NCBI GenBank assembly: GCA_019636195.1
Contig: JAHBYA010000009.1
Location: forward strand, 1 to 64,000
DNA: 64,000 bases
Direction of reading: 5' to 3'
DNA from: Planctomycetota bacterium
GTDB taxonomy: Bacteria > Planctomycetota > UBA8742 > UBA2392
Positions 39,695-47,304 of this stretch are shown here, one piece after another (positions within the stretch are counted from its first letter, which is position 1; every line of letters begins with the position of its first letter). The translations under genes and the position numbers were made by a program. A model generated the notes under the pieces. It saw only the letters and a list, made by a program, of their open reading frames with translations. It had not been told where the DNA came from and did no database searches.

Positions 39695-40616
39695 CTGCCT
39701 GGCGCTGGCCTTGGACATCCGCCTTGAGGCCACGATCGAGTGGCCGACTGACAAGGTGAAACTGCACGACTTTGATGACCCGCTGGACTGGTGGCGCAGC
39801 GCCGTTGAACCCAATACCAACTACTCCGGCACGCTGCTGGACTTTTCCATCGACCACGTCGGCGAGCCCAACCTGCTTGCCACCAGCTTCGTCAAGGCCA
39901 TCCTGCGCGCCGGGCCCGAGTACTACCTGCCCAAGGAACTGCGCTGCAAGGTAAGCAGCGGCATCACCATCGCGCAGGGATTGGGCAGCAGCGCCGCCGC
40001 CACCGTCGCCGGCGCCGCCGCAGCCGAGCTGTGGCGCAAAGGGGAAGCCGACAAGCAGCTTGTGTTCAAGGACGCCATCGAGATTGAGGGCCACCCCGAT
40101 AACGCCGCAGCGGCGACCTTCGGCGGCCTGCAGGCGGCGCTGCACTACGGCAACGAAATGCGCGCCAGCACGGTCAAGATGCACGAAAGCCTGAAGGTGG
40201 CTCTGTGCGTGCCCCGCGAAACGTTGAAGGAAAACACGCATGCCACCCGCTCGTGGCTGCCCGAGCAGCTCAAGCGTAAAGAAGCGGTGACCAACCAACG
40301 GGCCCTGCTGACGTTGCTGTGGGGACTGCGCAACGGTGAAGGCAAGGCGATCGCCGCCGGCTTCGAAGACCGCCTGCACGTGCCGCACCGCAAATCCATG
40401 ATCGCGGGCTATGAAGACATCGTGCACAGCGCCGTGGAAGCCGGAGCATACGGCGCCACCATCAGCGGGGCAGGCGGCAGCATGATTGCCATCGGGGCTG
40501 GCGACATGACGCCGGTGGCGCAAGCCATGGCAGAGGCCTACAAGCGCCACGGCATGGATGCGACCGGCCTGACACCCAAGATCGACCAGAAGGGACTTGT
40601 AGTAGAAAAGCTGTAG
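39621..40616 (+). CDS. thrB: Homoserine kinase (GHMP family), 331 aa
   Basis: It phosphorylates homoserine to O-phosphohomoserine, the substrate of threonine synthase. The family signs are VPASSANLGPGFDCLALAL near the start, the ATP-binding loop GLGSSAAATVAGAAAA and the C-terminal GATISGAGGSMIAI. The start is uncertain: GTG 39621 overlaps hom by 74 bases, while GTG 39645 gives the common short N-terminus. AAGG upstream slightly favours the former. The stop is directly adjacent to the convergent stop of the next gene. Threonine synthase is not in the window. Confidence 0.93.
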   Translation: MTSSSANKVRISVPASSANLGPGFDCLALALDIRLEATIEWPTDKVKLHDFDDPLDWWRSAVEPNTNYSGTLLDFSIDHVGEPNLLATSFVKAILRAGPEYYLPKELRCKVSSGITIAQGLGSSAAATVAGAAAAELWRKGEADKQLVFKDAIEIEGHPDNAAAATFGGLQAALHYGNEMRASTVKMHESLKVALCVPRETLKENTHATRSWLPEQLKRKEAVTNQRALLTLLWGLRNGEGKAIAAGFEDRLHVPHRKSMIAGYEDIVHSAVEAGAYGATISGAGGSMIAIGAGDMTPVAQAMAEAYKRHGMDATGLTPKIDQKGLVVEKL

Positions 40617-40901
40617 CTATTCCTCCAGCTTCAACTCATCGCTGTCTTCGGCGGGCACGACGTAGTCGGTGATGCTTGTGATATCGGCCTGGTCAACCTT
40701 TTCCTGCGCCTGCGCGGCAGGTGTGCTGGGCGGGTCGGCGGATTCACCCACCAGTTCGGCGGCGCTTAGGTAGCGGCCGGTCTCAAGGTCCAGCAGCCGC
40801 GCCTTAAGCGGAATCATGGCGCCGGTAATTGCTTTCAGGACGGAGCTCTTTTTGAACGGCCCCTTCAGCCCTTGCTTGGTTAACACCTTGAAGCCGATCA
40901 T
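40617..40901 (-). CDS. Small GYF-like domain protein, paralogue A, 94 aa
   Basis: The N-terminal 55 residues (FKVLTKQGLKGPFKKSSVL..., ARLLDLETGRYLSAAELVG) follow the pattern of GYF-like domains: Gly-Pro-Phe, then a helix, then a final strand and Ala-Glu-Leu. The remainder is acidic and unstructured, ending EDSDELKLEE. It shares its domain and its acidic DSDEL end with the next gene, so the two arose by duplication. Start is set at the ATG that aligns with the paralogue and follows GGAG; an ATG ten codons upstream is possible. GYF-like domains usually bind proline-rich peptides; function here is unknown. Confidence 0.72.
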   Translation of the reverse strand: MIGFKVLTKQGLKGPFKKSSVLKAITGAMIPLKARLLDLETGRYLSAAELVGESADPPSTPAAQAQEKVDQADITSITDYVVPAEDSDELKLEE

Positions 40902-41008
40902 CCACTGACTCCGCTGCCACTGCGCACCCATGATATTCGTTGCCTTTCAGGGGGCTAGTGCTGGTGGCGGGGTGCACCTCACGCGGTTTTGCGTTTCCGC
41001 GCAAGGGG

Positions 41009-41455
41009 TCAGGGCGTTAGCACAAGCTCGTCGCTGTCTTCGCCGACGGGCAATCGCGGCTTCGGCAGCTTGGGCTTGGCCTTCAGCGAGGGCGGCAACT
41101 TGATCGCCTTCTTCAGGGGAACCTTGCCGGCAAACACCACCTTCGGCAGCGGTTGGCCGGGCTCTGGACGCGCCGGTTCCGGCTCCCCGACCTCCTCAGC
41201 CAGCTTCAGCGGCTCGGCCTTTGTGGTCTGGCCGGGGTCGTGGGGCCGGGTGTCGTCGTCAACCTTGTGGCTGGGGCGGGCCTTGGGCTCAACTTTCTCG
41301 CCCACAAGCTCCGCGGCCGAGATGTAGCGGCCGGTGTCAATCTCGAGCAGCCGGGCCTGCAAGGGCAACATGGCGCTGGTGACGGCCTTGTAGATGGAGG
41401 ACTTCTTGAAGGGGCCCTTGAGGCCCTGCTTGGTGAGTACCTTGTAGCCGGTCAT
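41009..41455 (-). CDS. Small GYF-like domain protein, paralogue B, 148 aa
   Basis: The first 55 residues (MTGYKVLTKQGLKGPFKKSS, GRYISAAELVGEKV) are nearly the same as in paralogue A. The longer C-terminal part is rich in Pro and Lys (a run of short K-P and L-P steps) and ends GEDSDELVLTP. No membrane segment is visible. The start at ATG 41453-41455 has AAAGGA upstream. It precedes paralogue A on the same strand with a gap of about 107 bases, so both are probably co-transcribed. Confidence 0.75.
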   Translation of the reverse strand: MTGYKVLTKQGLKGPFKKSSIYKAVTSAMLPLQARLLEIDTGRYISAAELVGEKVEPKARPSHKVDDDTRPHDPGQTTKAEPLKLAEEVGEPEPARPEPGQPLPKVVFAGKVPLKKAIKLPPSLKAKPKLPKPRLPVGEDSDELVLTP

Positions 41456-41479
41456 TGGGGTCCTTTCTTGCGCATGTCT

Positions 41480-41508
41480 AGTGTACCCCTTCAGGCGCAT
41501 ACGCAAAA
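41480..41508 (-). promoter_or_regulatory. Candidate promoter of the GYF-like gene pair
   Basis: On the minus strand TACACT (41485-41480) lies 15-17 bases after a TTTTGCGT stretch (41508-41501), 25 bases before the start codon. The exact -35 is not clear. Confidence 0.4.
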
Positions 41509-41620
41509 TCAAGTTCAATTGTTCGCTTGCAGATCGGGAAAGTGCCGCAGAGCATTGCGGAAACCCAACCCGCACCTGCCACCCATGGACACAGACCATT
41601 GAACTTCGATTATCGCACCC

Positions 41621-43111
41621 ATGCCTGACTACACCATCCGCACCACACGGGGACAGCCGCTGCGCACGCGCATTGTGTGCACCCTTGGCCCCGCAAGCCG
41701 CGACCCGGCGATTGTCGCCGAGCTGATTGACGCCGGCATGTCGGTCGCCCGCCTGAACATGAGCCACGGCGACCACGAAGTGCATCGCGCGACCTTTGAG
41801 ACTGTCCGCAAAGTCGCCGCCGCGCGCCGCCGCGAAGTGGCAATCATGTTTGACCTCAGCGGGCCCAAGATTCGGCTGCGCGAAGTGCCCGCGCCCTTTG
41901 AGCTTACCCCCGGCGACACAATCGACTTCATTCGCGGCGACGCGCCCTGCACGCCGCAGGCGCTGACCTGCACGTACGCCCGCCTGATTGACGACCTGAG
42001 CGTCAATGAGCCCGTGTTCGTCAATGACGGCGCCATCCACCTGCGCGTCACGGCCAAGCACCCCGACCGCGTCACCTGCGTCTGCGAAATCGGCGGCCTG
42101 GTTACAAGCCGCAAGGGCATCAATCTGCCCGGCACCAGCGTCTCGTCGCCGGCGCTTACCGAGAAAGACATTGCTGACCTTGAGTTCGGGGCACGGCTGG
42201 GCGCGGACATTTTCGCGCTGTCATTCGTGCGCAGCCCCGACGAAGTGAATGACCTGCGCGGCAGGCTTCAGGCCTTGCACAGCAAGGCGTTGATCGTCAG
42301 CAAGATTGAAAAGCCCCAGGCGCTGAGTCGCCTTGAAGCCATCATTGAAGCCAGCGACGCGATCATGGTCGCGCGCGGCGACCTGGGCATTGAGATGCCC
42401 GTCGAAAGCGTGCCCCTGCACCAGAAGCGCATCATCCGCGAATGCAGCGCGGCGCTGAAGCCGGTGATTGTCGCGACACAAGTGCTGGAAAGCATGGTCG
42501 AAAATCCCACGCCCACCCGCGCCGAGGTCAGCGACATCGCCAACGCGATTGAAGACGGCTGCGACGCGCTGATGCTTTCGGCTGAAACGGCTTCCGGCAA
42601 GCACCCCGTGGCGGCGGCGCGCACCATGGCGCGCGTGGCCCGCGACGTTGAGCGCGTGCTGGCGCCAAAAGAAGACGCCGAAAAGTTCCTGGCCCGCCGC
42701 AGCGGCGATGCGCTGCGCAAAGCCATGGTGATGGGCGCGGCCATGATCGCCGAGCCGCTGGGCGCGAAGTTCATCGTGATCCGCAGCGAGTCGGGCGTGA
42801 CCGCGCGCTACATGAGCAAGATTCGCGGCGGCTGCGCGATACTGGTTGTGCATCACGACCCCGCCGTGCTGCGGCGGCACGCGCTGTACTGGGGCGTGCT
42901 GCCGGTGCACACGCGCACCGACGAAGAAGCGCCGGACATGGAAGAAGAGCTGCGCCAGCTTGCGCGCGTGATCCTTGACGAAGGGCTGGTCAGCATCGGC
43001 GACCGCATTGTCGTGGTCAGCCGTTACCCGTGGGGCGAGCAGTTGCCGCCCAACAACATTCGCACACTGCGCGTCGGCGACGCGCTGGGGGCATTGCCCG
43101 AGCCGGAGTAG
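41621..43111 (+). CDS. pyk: Pyruvate kinase, 496 aa
   Basis: It catalyses the last step of glycolysis, phosphoenolpyruvate plus ADP to pyruvate plus ATP, in the cytoplasm. Visible signatures are RLNMSHG near residue 45, IVSKIEKPQAL with the catalytic lysine, MVARGDLGIEMP with metal ligands, and ATQVLESM...PTPTRAEVSDIANAI. The C-terminal domain is shorter than in regulated enzymes but complete. There is no fused PEP-utilising swivel domain. No ribosome binding site is obvious. Its stop is three bases from the convergent sdaA stop. Confidence 0.96.
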   Translation: MPDYTIRTTRGQPLRTRIVCTLGPASRDPAIVAELIDAGMSVARLNMSHGDHEVHRATFETVRKVAAARRREVAIMFDLSGPKIRLREVPAPFELTPGDTIDFIRGDAPCTPQALTCTYARLIDDLSVNEPVFVNDGAIHLRVTAKHPDRVTCVCEIGGLVTSRKGINLPGTSVSSPALTEKDIADLEFGARLGADIFALSFVRSPDEVNDLRGRLQALHSKALIVSKIEKPQALSRLEAIIEASDAIMVARGDLGIEMPVESVPLHQKRIIRECSAALKPVIVATQVLESMVENPTPTRAEVSDIANAIEDGCDALMLSAETASGKHPVAAARTMARVARDVERVLAPKEDAEKFLARRSGDALRKAMVMGAAMIAEPLGAKFIVIRSESGVTARYMSKIRGGCAILVVHHDPAVLRRHALYWGVLPVHTRTDEEAPDMEEELRQLARVILDEGLVSIGDRIVVVSRYPWGEQLPPNNIRTLRVGDALGALPEPE

Positions 43112-43114
43112 CGC

Positions 43115-44350
43115 TCAGCCGCAGTGGTTGGACTCAAGGCTTGACGGGTCAACGCCGGCCGGCACGTGCAGGCGCGCCAGGCCGCCTTCGCTGGTTTCAC
43201 GGTAACGCTCCGCCAGGTCTTCGCCGGTGGCCTTCATTGTGGCGACGACTGTATCAAACGGGATTTCGTGCTCGCCATCTGACAACAGGGCGTAGTCGGC
43301 GCAGTCCACGGCGCGCATCGCCCCGACCGCGTTGCGCTCAATGCACGGAATCTGCACCAGTCCCGCCACCGGGTCACACGTCAGACCGAGGTGATGCTCG
43401 ATCCCCATCTCGGCTGCGTACTCAACCTGTTTCGGGTCGCCGCCCATGAGTTGCGCCGCAGCCGCGGCCGCCATACTGCACGCTGTGCCGACCTCGCCCT
43501 GGCAGCCGACCGCCGCGCCGCTGATGCTGGCGTTGTGCTTGACCAGGTTGCCGACCAGCCCGGCTGTGGCCATCGCGCGCAGGATATGCCGGTCGTCGGC
43601 GTTGAGTGTCTCTTTCAGGTAGCGCAGCACAGCCGGCAGCACGCCGCACGCGCCGCAGGTGGGCGCCGTGACCACCGTGCCCGCCGCCGCGTTTTCTTCG
43701 CTGACCGCAAGCGCGTACGCCGTCAGCAGGCCTGTGCGCTGCAACGGCCCCGGGCGGCCGCGGGCCTGCTGGTAGTGGCGGTGCGCCTTGCGCCGCAGCT
43801 TCAAGCTGCCGGGCAGCACGCCATGGGCCTCAAGGCCGCGCTCCATGGCCTCCTGCATCACGCGCCAGCACTCCGCAAGGTGCGTCCAGATGCCCGGGCC
43901 CTCGCGCAGCTCCACGAGTTTCCACAGTGGCATGTTGTTTTCACGCGACCATTGCAGGAACTCTTTCATGCTGCGGCGCACATACAGGTCCGGCGGCGGC
44001 GGGCTGCCTTCTTCGCGCAGCGCGCCGCCGCCGACACTGAACACCTGCCACGTGTCAACGCATGCCCCGGCTGCGTCAAAGGCCTGCCACAGCATGCCGT
44101 TGGGGTGAAACGCCAGCCGCTCGCGCGGTTTCCAGTCGATGGAAAAGTCGGTGCCCGTGAACACCTGCTGCATGGCCACGTCGGTCAGGTGCCCCCGGCC
44201 GGTCGCTGCAAGGCTTGCGTACAGCGTGACCTGCCGCCGCGAAGCACCCGGCGTGCGCGCCAGAAACAACTCGGCGGCGCGTTTGGGTCCCATGGTGTGG
44301 CTGGCGCTGGGGCCCGCGCCGATGCGATAAAGTTCAGTGAGCGATTCCAT
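43115..44350 (-). CDS. sdaA: L-serine ammonia-lyase, iron-sulfur type, 411 aa
   Basis: It deaminates L-serine to pyruvate and ammonia using a labile 4Fe-4S cluster. The N-terminal signature YRIGAGPSASHTMGP and cluster-associated cysteines in APTCGACGVLPAVL and LTCDPVAGLVQIPCIERN identify it; both alpha and beta domains are in one chain. Length is a little below the 450 residues common in E. coli SdaA. The product feeds the same pyruvate pool as the adjacent pyruvate kinase. The start at ATG 44348-44350 is beside a terminator for the T6SS operon. Confidence 0.95.
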   Translation of the reverse strand: MESLTELYRIGAGPSASHTMGPKRAAELFLARTPGASRRQVTLYASLAATGRGHLTDVAMQQVFTGTDFSIDWKPRERLAFHPNGMLWQAFDAAGACVDTWQVFSVGGGALREEGSPPPPDLYVRRSMKEFLQWSRENNMPLWKLVELREGPGIWTHLAECWRVMQEAMERGLEAHGVLPGSLKLRRKAHRHYQQARGRPGPLQRTGLLTAYALAVSEENAAAGTVVTAPTCGACGVLPAVLRYLKETLNADDRHILRAMATAGLVGNLVKHNASISGAAVGCQGEVGTACSMAAAAAAQLMGGDPKQVEYAAEMGIEHHLGLTCDPVAGLVQIPCIERNAVGAMRAVDCADYALLSDGEHEIPFDTVVATMKATGEDLAERYRETSEGGLARLHVPAGVDPSSLESNHCG

Positions 44351-44360
44351 GGTGCAAGAA

Positions 44361-44386
44361 ACTCCCCGGCCGTTGCGGCCGGGGAG
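44361..44386 (-). terminator. Terminator of the T6SS operon
   Basis: On the minus strand a perfect 10 bp stem (44386-44377 with 44371-44362) with a 5-base loop is followed by TTTCTTG, 27 bases after the PAAR-like gene's stop. Confidence 0.8.
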
Positions 44387-44413
44387 GAAGCGTATCGCAA
44401 AGCGTTTGCACGT

Positions 44414-44821
44414 CTATAGGGCGATCAGCACGATGACCTGGCTTGGGGCGATCTGCGCGCCGGCGGGCATGTTGGCGTTGCTGCCGTTGTGGCCGCAGAT
44501 GGCGGTGACCGTGCACTGTCCCTTGCCTTCGGTTTTGACCTTCATGCTGGCCTTCTTGAAGATGACCTCGCCCTTGAACTTGCTGCTGACCACACCGCCG
44601 CCGGCGTTGCCGGCTTCGTCGCCGCTGGACATCGGGATCTTGCTGTTCATCAGAATCGCCGGCGAGCCCGCAATCTTGACCTTGGTGGAAGTCTTGGTCG
44701 CCTGCGCGCACATGGCCATGTTCGGGTACGGGATCGGCACCGGGCCGCCCGGGCTGGGGGTCTTGCAAACATCGGGTGCGCCAAGGCACTGGCCCGCTGC
44801 TTTTGTCGATGCTGGAAGCAT
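44414..44821 (-). CDS. DUF4150 PAAR-like T6SS spike tip, 135 aa
   Basis: DUF4150 proteins cap the VgrG spike of type VI systems in place of classical PAAR. Visible pattern is APDVCKTPSPGGPVPIPYPNMA near the start, followed by small-residue-rich strands (GVVSSKFKGEVIFKKA) and no C-terminal toxin extension. Cysteines at several positions may bind a metal. GAGGA precedes the start. It is the last gene of the T6SS locus and lies beside DUF3540 and DUF2169 genes, which commonly keep company with this tip family. Confidence 0.88.
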   Translation of the reverse strand: MLPASTKAAGQCLGAPDVCKTPSPGGPVPIPYPNMAMCAQATKTSTKVKIAGSPAILMNSKIPMSSGDEAGNAGGGVVSSKFKGEVIFKKASMKVKTEGKGQCTVTAICGHNGSNANMPAGAQIAPSQVIVLIAL

Positions 44822-44863
44822 GTTGTCCTCGCTTGTCCAAAAACCGTGAGCGACACGACTTTC

Positions 44864-45376
44864 CTATCCCAGGTGAATGCGGTGGCCGTTGACGCGCACA
44901 TCCTTCTTTGCGCGCAGCACGTGGCGTTCAGCGCGTTCGATGTTCACGCCTTGCACTTCAACCTTGCGGCGACCGGCCTTGAACGTGGCGAGGTCCTTGA
45001 CCCAGCGCGCCGCGTTCTGGACGGTCTCGGTCAGCGTGCGCGCGATGACCTCGAACCTGCCGGCTGTCACCTTTGTAGTCGGGGCGCTCAGCTCAATCGC
45101 TTCGCCGCTCGTGAACTGGAACGCGCCGCGCGCGTGCAGGTGCACGTTGGCTGGAAAGTGCAGCGCCATGTCGCCCTGCGCGTGCAGCACGCCGATCACG
45201 TAGCAGGGCTCATCGCCGATCACCAGCACAACGTCGCCTTTGCGCGGGGTGTATGGAAAGGCCAAGGCGTTCTGCGCGGCGACGTCGCGGCCGTCGCGCA
45301 ACACACTGACCCGCGCGCCCTGCGTTGCGGTAACGATTGCAGGCCCCAGTGCTGCCTGTGTCATTGTCTCGGTCAT
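44864..45376 (-). CDS. DUF3540 family T6SS-associated protein, 170 aa
   Basis: The protein begins with a strand-rich domain (FPYTPRKGDVVLVIGDEPCYVIGVL) resembling an OB-fold, followed by a beta-helical part (GAFQFTSGEAIELSAPTTKVTAG) and a helix-strand end (LRAKKDVRVNGHRIHLG). This corresponds to DUF3540 proteins found next to DUF2169 and DUF4150 genes in T6SS loci; their OB and beta-helix parts are like those of VgrG tips. It may extend or adapt the spike. AGGAG precedes the ATG. It begins two bases after the pentapeptide gene stop. Confidence 0.8.
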   Translation of the reverse strand: MTETMTQAALGPAIVTATQGARVSVLRDGRDVAAQNALAFPYTPRKGDVVLVIGDEPCYVIGVLHAQGDMALHFPANVHLHARGAFQFTSGEAIELSAPTTKVTAGRFEVIARTLTETVQNAARWVKDLATFKAGRRKVEVQGVNIERAERHVLRAKKDVRVNGHRIHLG

Positions 45377-45378
45377 GG

Positions 45379-47304
45379 CTAGGCTCCTTGCTTCGGTTTC
45401 CAGTTCTCGGCCTCGAGCTTGTCGGCGTCGGTGCGTTTGACCTGCTTGAGGTTCGCCCCGTCAAAGCGCGCGCCTTCGTCGCGTGCGCCATGCAGGTCCG
45501 CCCCCATCAGGTCGGCGCCGCTGAAATCGGCAAGCTGGAGGTTCGCATGCGTGAACATGGCGTGCTGAGCGACTGCGTTTGCAAACCGCGCTTTCTGCGC
45601 GTTCAAGTTGTCATTGAAGGTCTCGCGCAGGTCGGCGCCGTTGAAGCTCGCGCCCGACGCGTCGGCCATCGGCAGCGCCGCCATGTGCAGCATCGCGTTG
45701 TCCAGCACTGCATTCTTCAGGTTGGCGCCCTCAAAGCTCGCGGCGGTCAGTTGTGCGCCCTCAAGCTTTGCGTCTTCCAGCCTTGCGTTCTTGAAACTGG
45801 CCTGCGTCAGGTCGCATGCTGAAAAGACTGTGCCCGTGGCATCGGCGTCTTCGAAGTCGCACATCACCATGCGCGTGCCCGCCAATTTCATGCCGGCCAG
45901 CTTCGCCGCCCGAAACTCGGTTTGCTCAAAATCGCCGCCCGCCAAGCCCACGGCTGTCAGGTCCGTCTCGGCAAAGCTGACGCCCTTGAGCTTCGCGCCG
46001 GCAAAGTCCGCGCCCGCCAGCCTTGCGCCCGTCAGCAGCGCCTCAAGCACGCTCGCGCCGCCAAAGCGCGCGTCTGTCGCGTTGGCGTGCACCAGCGACG
46101 CGCCGGCCAGGTCCGCATGCGAAAAGTCGGCACCCGAAACGTCCGCCTCACTGAAGTCGGCCTCCGTCAGCACCGCCGCCTTGAAGCGCGCGCCCTTTAG
46201 CACGGCTGTGCTGAAATCCGCCCCGCGCAGCGAAAAGCCGCTGAAGTCAAAGGCCGCCAGGTCCACCCCATCAAAGCTGGCGCCGTTCAGCACCGCGCCC
46301 TCGAACTTCGCACCCTTGACCGTGGCGCCCGCAAAGCGCGCATCAGTCATGTCGCAGCCCTTGAACACAAAGCCGGTCAGGTCGCAGTTTTCAAGCACCG
46401 CCGCGCACAGACGCGCACCCTGCAGCTTGCAGCCGGCGACGGTTGCGCCATCGAGCACCGCGCCGGTCAGGTCGGCATTGTTCAGGTCCGTGCCGGCCAT
46501 GTTCGCACCGCCGAAGTGCGCATCCTCTGCTTTGCAGCCAGCCAGGGTGGCGCCCTCGAAGTTGGCGCCACGGAAGCTGCAACCGGTCAGAGTGCGACCC
46601 GACAGGTCCGCGCCCGCAAAGTTCGCTCCGCCGAAGCTGCCGTGCAGCATCGCCGGAAAGTCTTTCACGCCGGCAAAGTCAGCGTCTTCCGCCACTACGT
46701 CGCCGGTCTGTACTTCGGCCAGGCTTGCGCCGCGCAGCACCGCAGACACAAGCACCGCGCCTTTCAGGTTGGCGCGGCTCAGCTTGCAGCTTTCCATGAA
46801 TGCGACAGCAAAGCTGGCGTCAGCAAGTTCTGCCCCCGAAAAGTCGGCGCGTGCCAGCTGTGCCGTATCGAAGGATGCGCCGGGTGCACGTGCGCCCGCA
46901 AAGCCGGCTGCATCAAGGTGCGCGCCGGTCAGCATCGCGTCGGTCAGGTCAGCCCTGCTGAAGTCCGCCCCAGCCGCATGCACGCCGGCAAGGCCCGCGC
47001 CGGACAGGTTGGCGCCCTCCAGCTTTGCGCCATCCAGGTTCACCCCGCTGAGCACAGCCGCGGAAAGGTTTGCGCCGCGCAGGTCGGCGCCCTTGAGGCT
47101 GCAACCACTCAGCACGGCGCCGGAAAGGTCGGCGTTGGCCAGGTTGGCGCCGGAAAGATCAACCGCGGCAAGCCTTACGCCGGCCAGTTTTGCGCCGGGC
47201 AGGGCGGCCAGTTTCAGGTCCAGGCCTTCAATCAGCGCCTCGGCGGGCACTTTGCCCTGCCGGGCGGCATTGAGAAACGCGTCTTTGTCGATGGTCGCGG
47301 TCAT
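45379..47304 (-). CDS. Pentapeptide-repeat protein, 641 aa
   Basis: Almost the whole protein consists of A(D/N/K)LxG-type pentapeptides (for example DLSGANLANADLSGAVLSGC), starting after about 35 residues and continuing to about 625, roughly 115 repeats. It should fold as a very long right-handed quadrilateral beta-helix. Cys occurs regularly in the central third at the position of the outer face. There is no signal peptide, no membrane segment and no enzymatic domain. Its ATG overlaps the stop of the DUF2169 gene by four bases. It is likely a T6SS cargo or adaptor; a role like Qnr/MfpA gyrase mimicry is a remote alternative. Confidence 0.88.
   Translation of the reverse strand: MTATIDKDAFLNAARQGKVPAEALIEGLDLKLAALPGAKLAGVRLAAVDLSGANLANADLSGAVLSGCSLKGADLRGANLSAAVLSGVNLDGAKLEGANLSGAGLAGVHAAGADFSRADLTDAMLTGAHLDAAGFAGARAPGASFDTAQLARADFSGAELADASFAVAFMESCKLSRANLKGAVLVSAVLRGASLAEVQTGDVVAEDADFAGVKDFPAMLHGSFGGANFAGADLSGRTLTGCSFRGANFEGATLAGCKAEDAHFGGANMAGTDLNNADLTGAVLDGATVAGCKLQGARLCAAVLENCDLTGFVFKGCDMTDARFAGATVKGAKFEGAVLNGASFDGVDLAAFDFSGFSLRGADFSTAVLKGARFKAAVLTEADFSEADVSGADFSHADLAGASLVHANATDARFGGASVLEALLTGARLAGADFAGAKLKGVSFAETDLTAVGLAGGDFEQTEFRAAKLAGMKLAGTRMVMCDFEDADATGTVFSACDLTQASFKNARLEDAKLEGAQLTAASFEGANLKNAVLDNAMLHMAALPMADASGASFNGADLRETFNDNLNAQKARFANAVAQHAMFTHANLQLADFSGADLMGADLHGARDEGARFDGANLKQVKRTDADKLEAENWKPKQGA

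Noticed and set aside
45379..47304. Pentapeptide protein as a Qnr/MfpA gyrase-protection protein
   Set aside because: It is about three times too long, and its context is a T6SS spike module, not a resistance locus.
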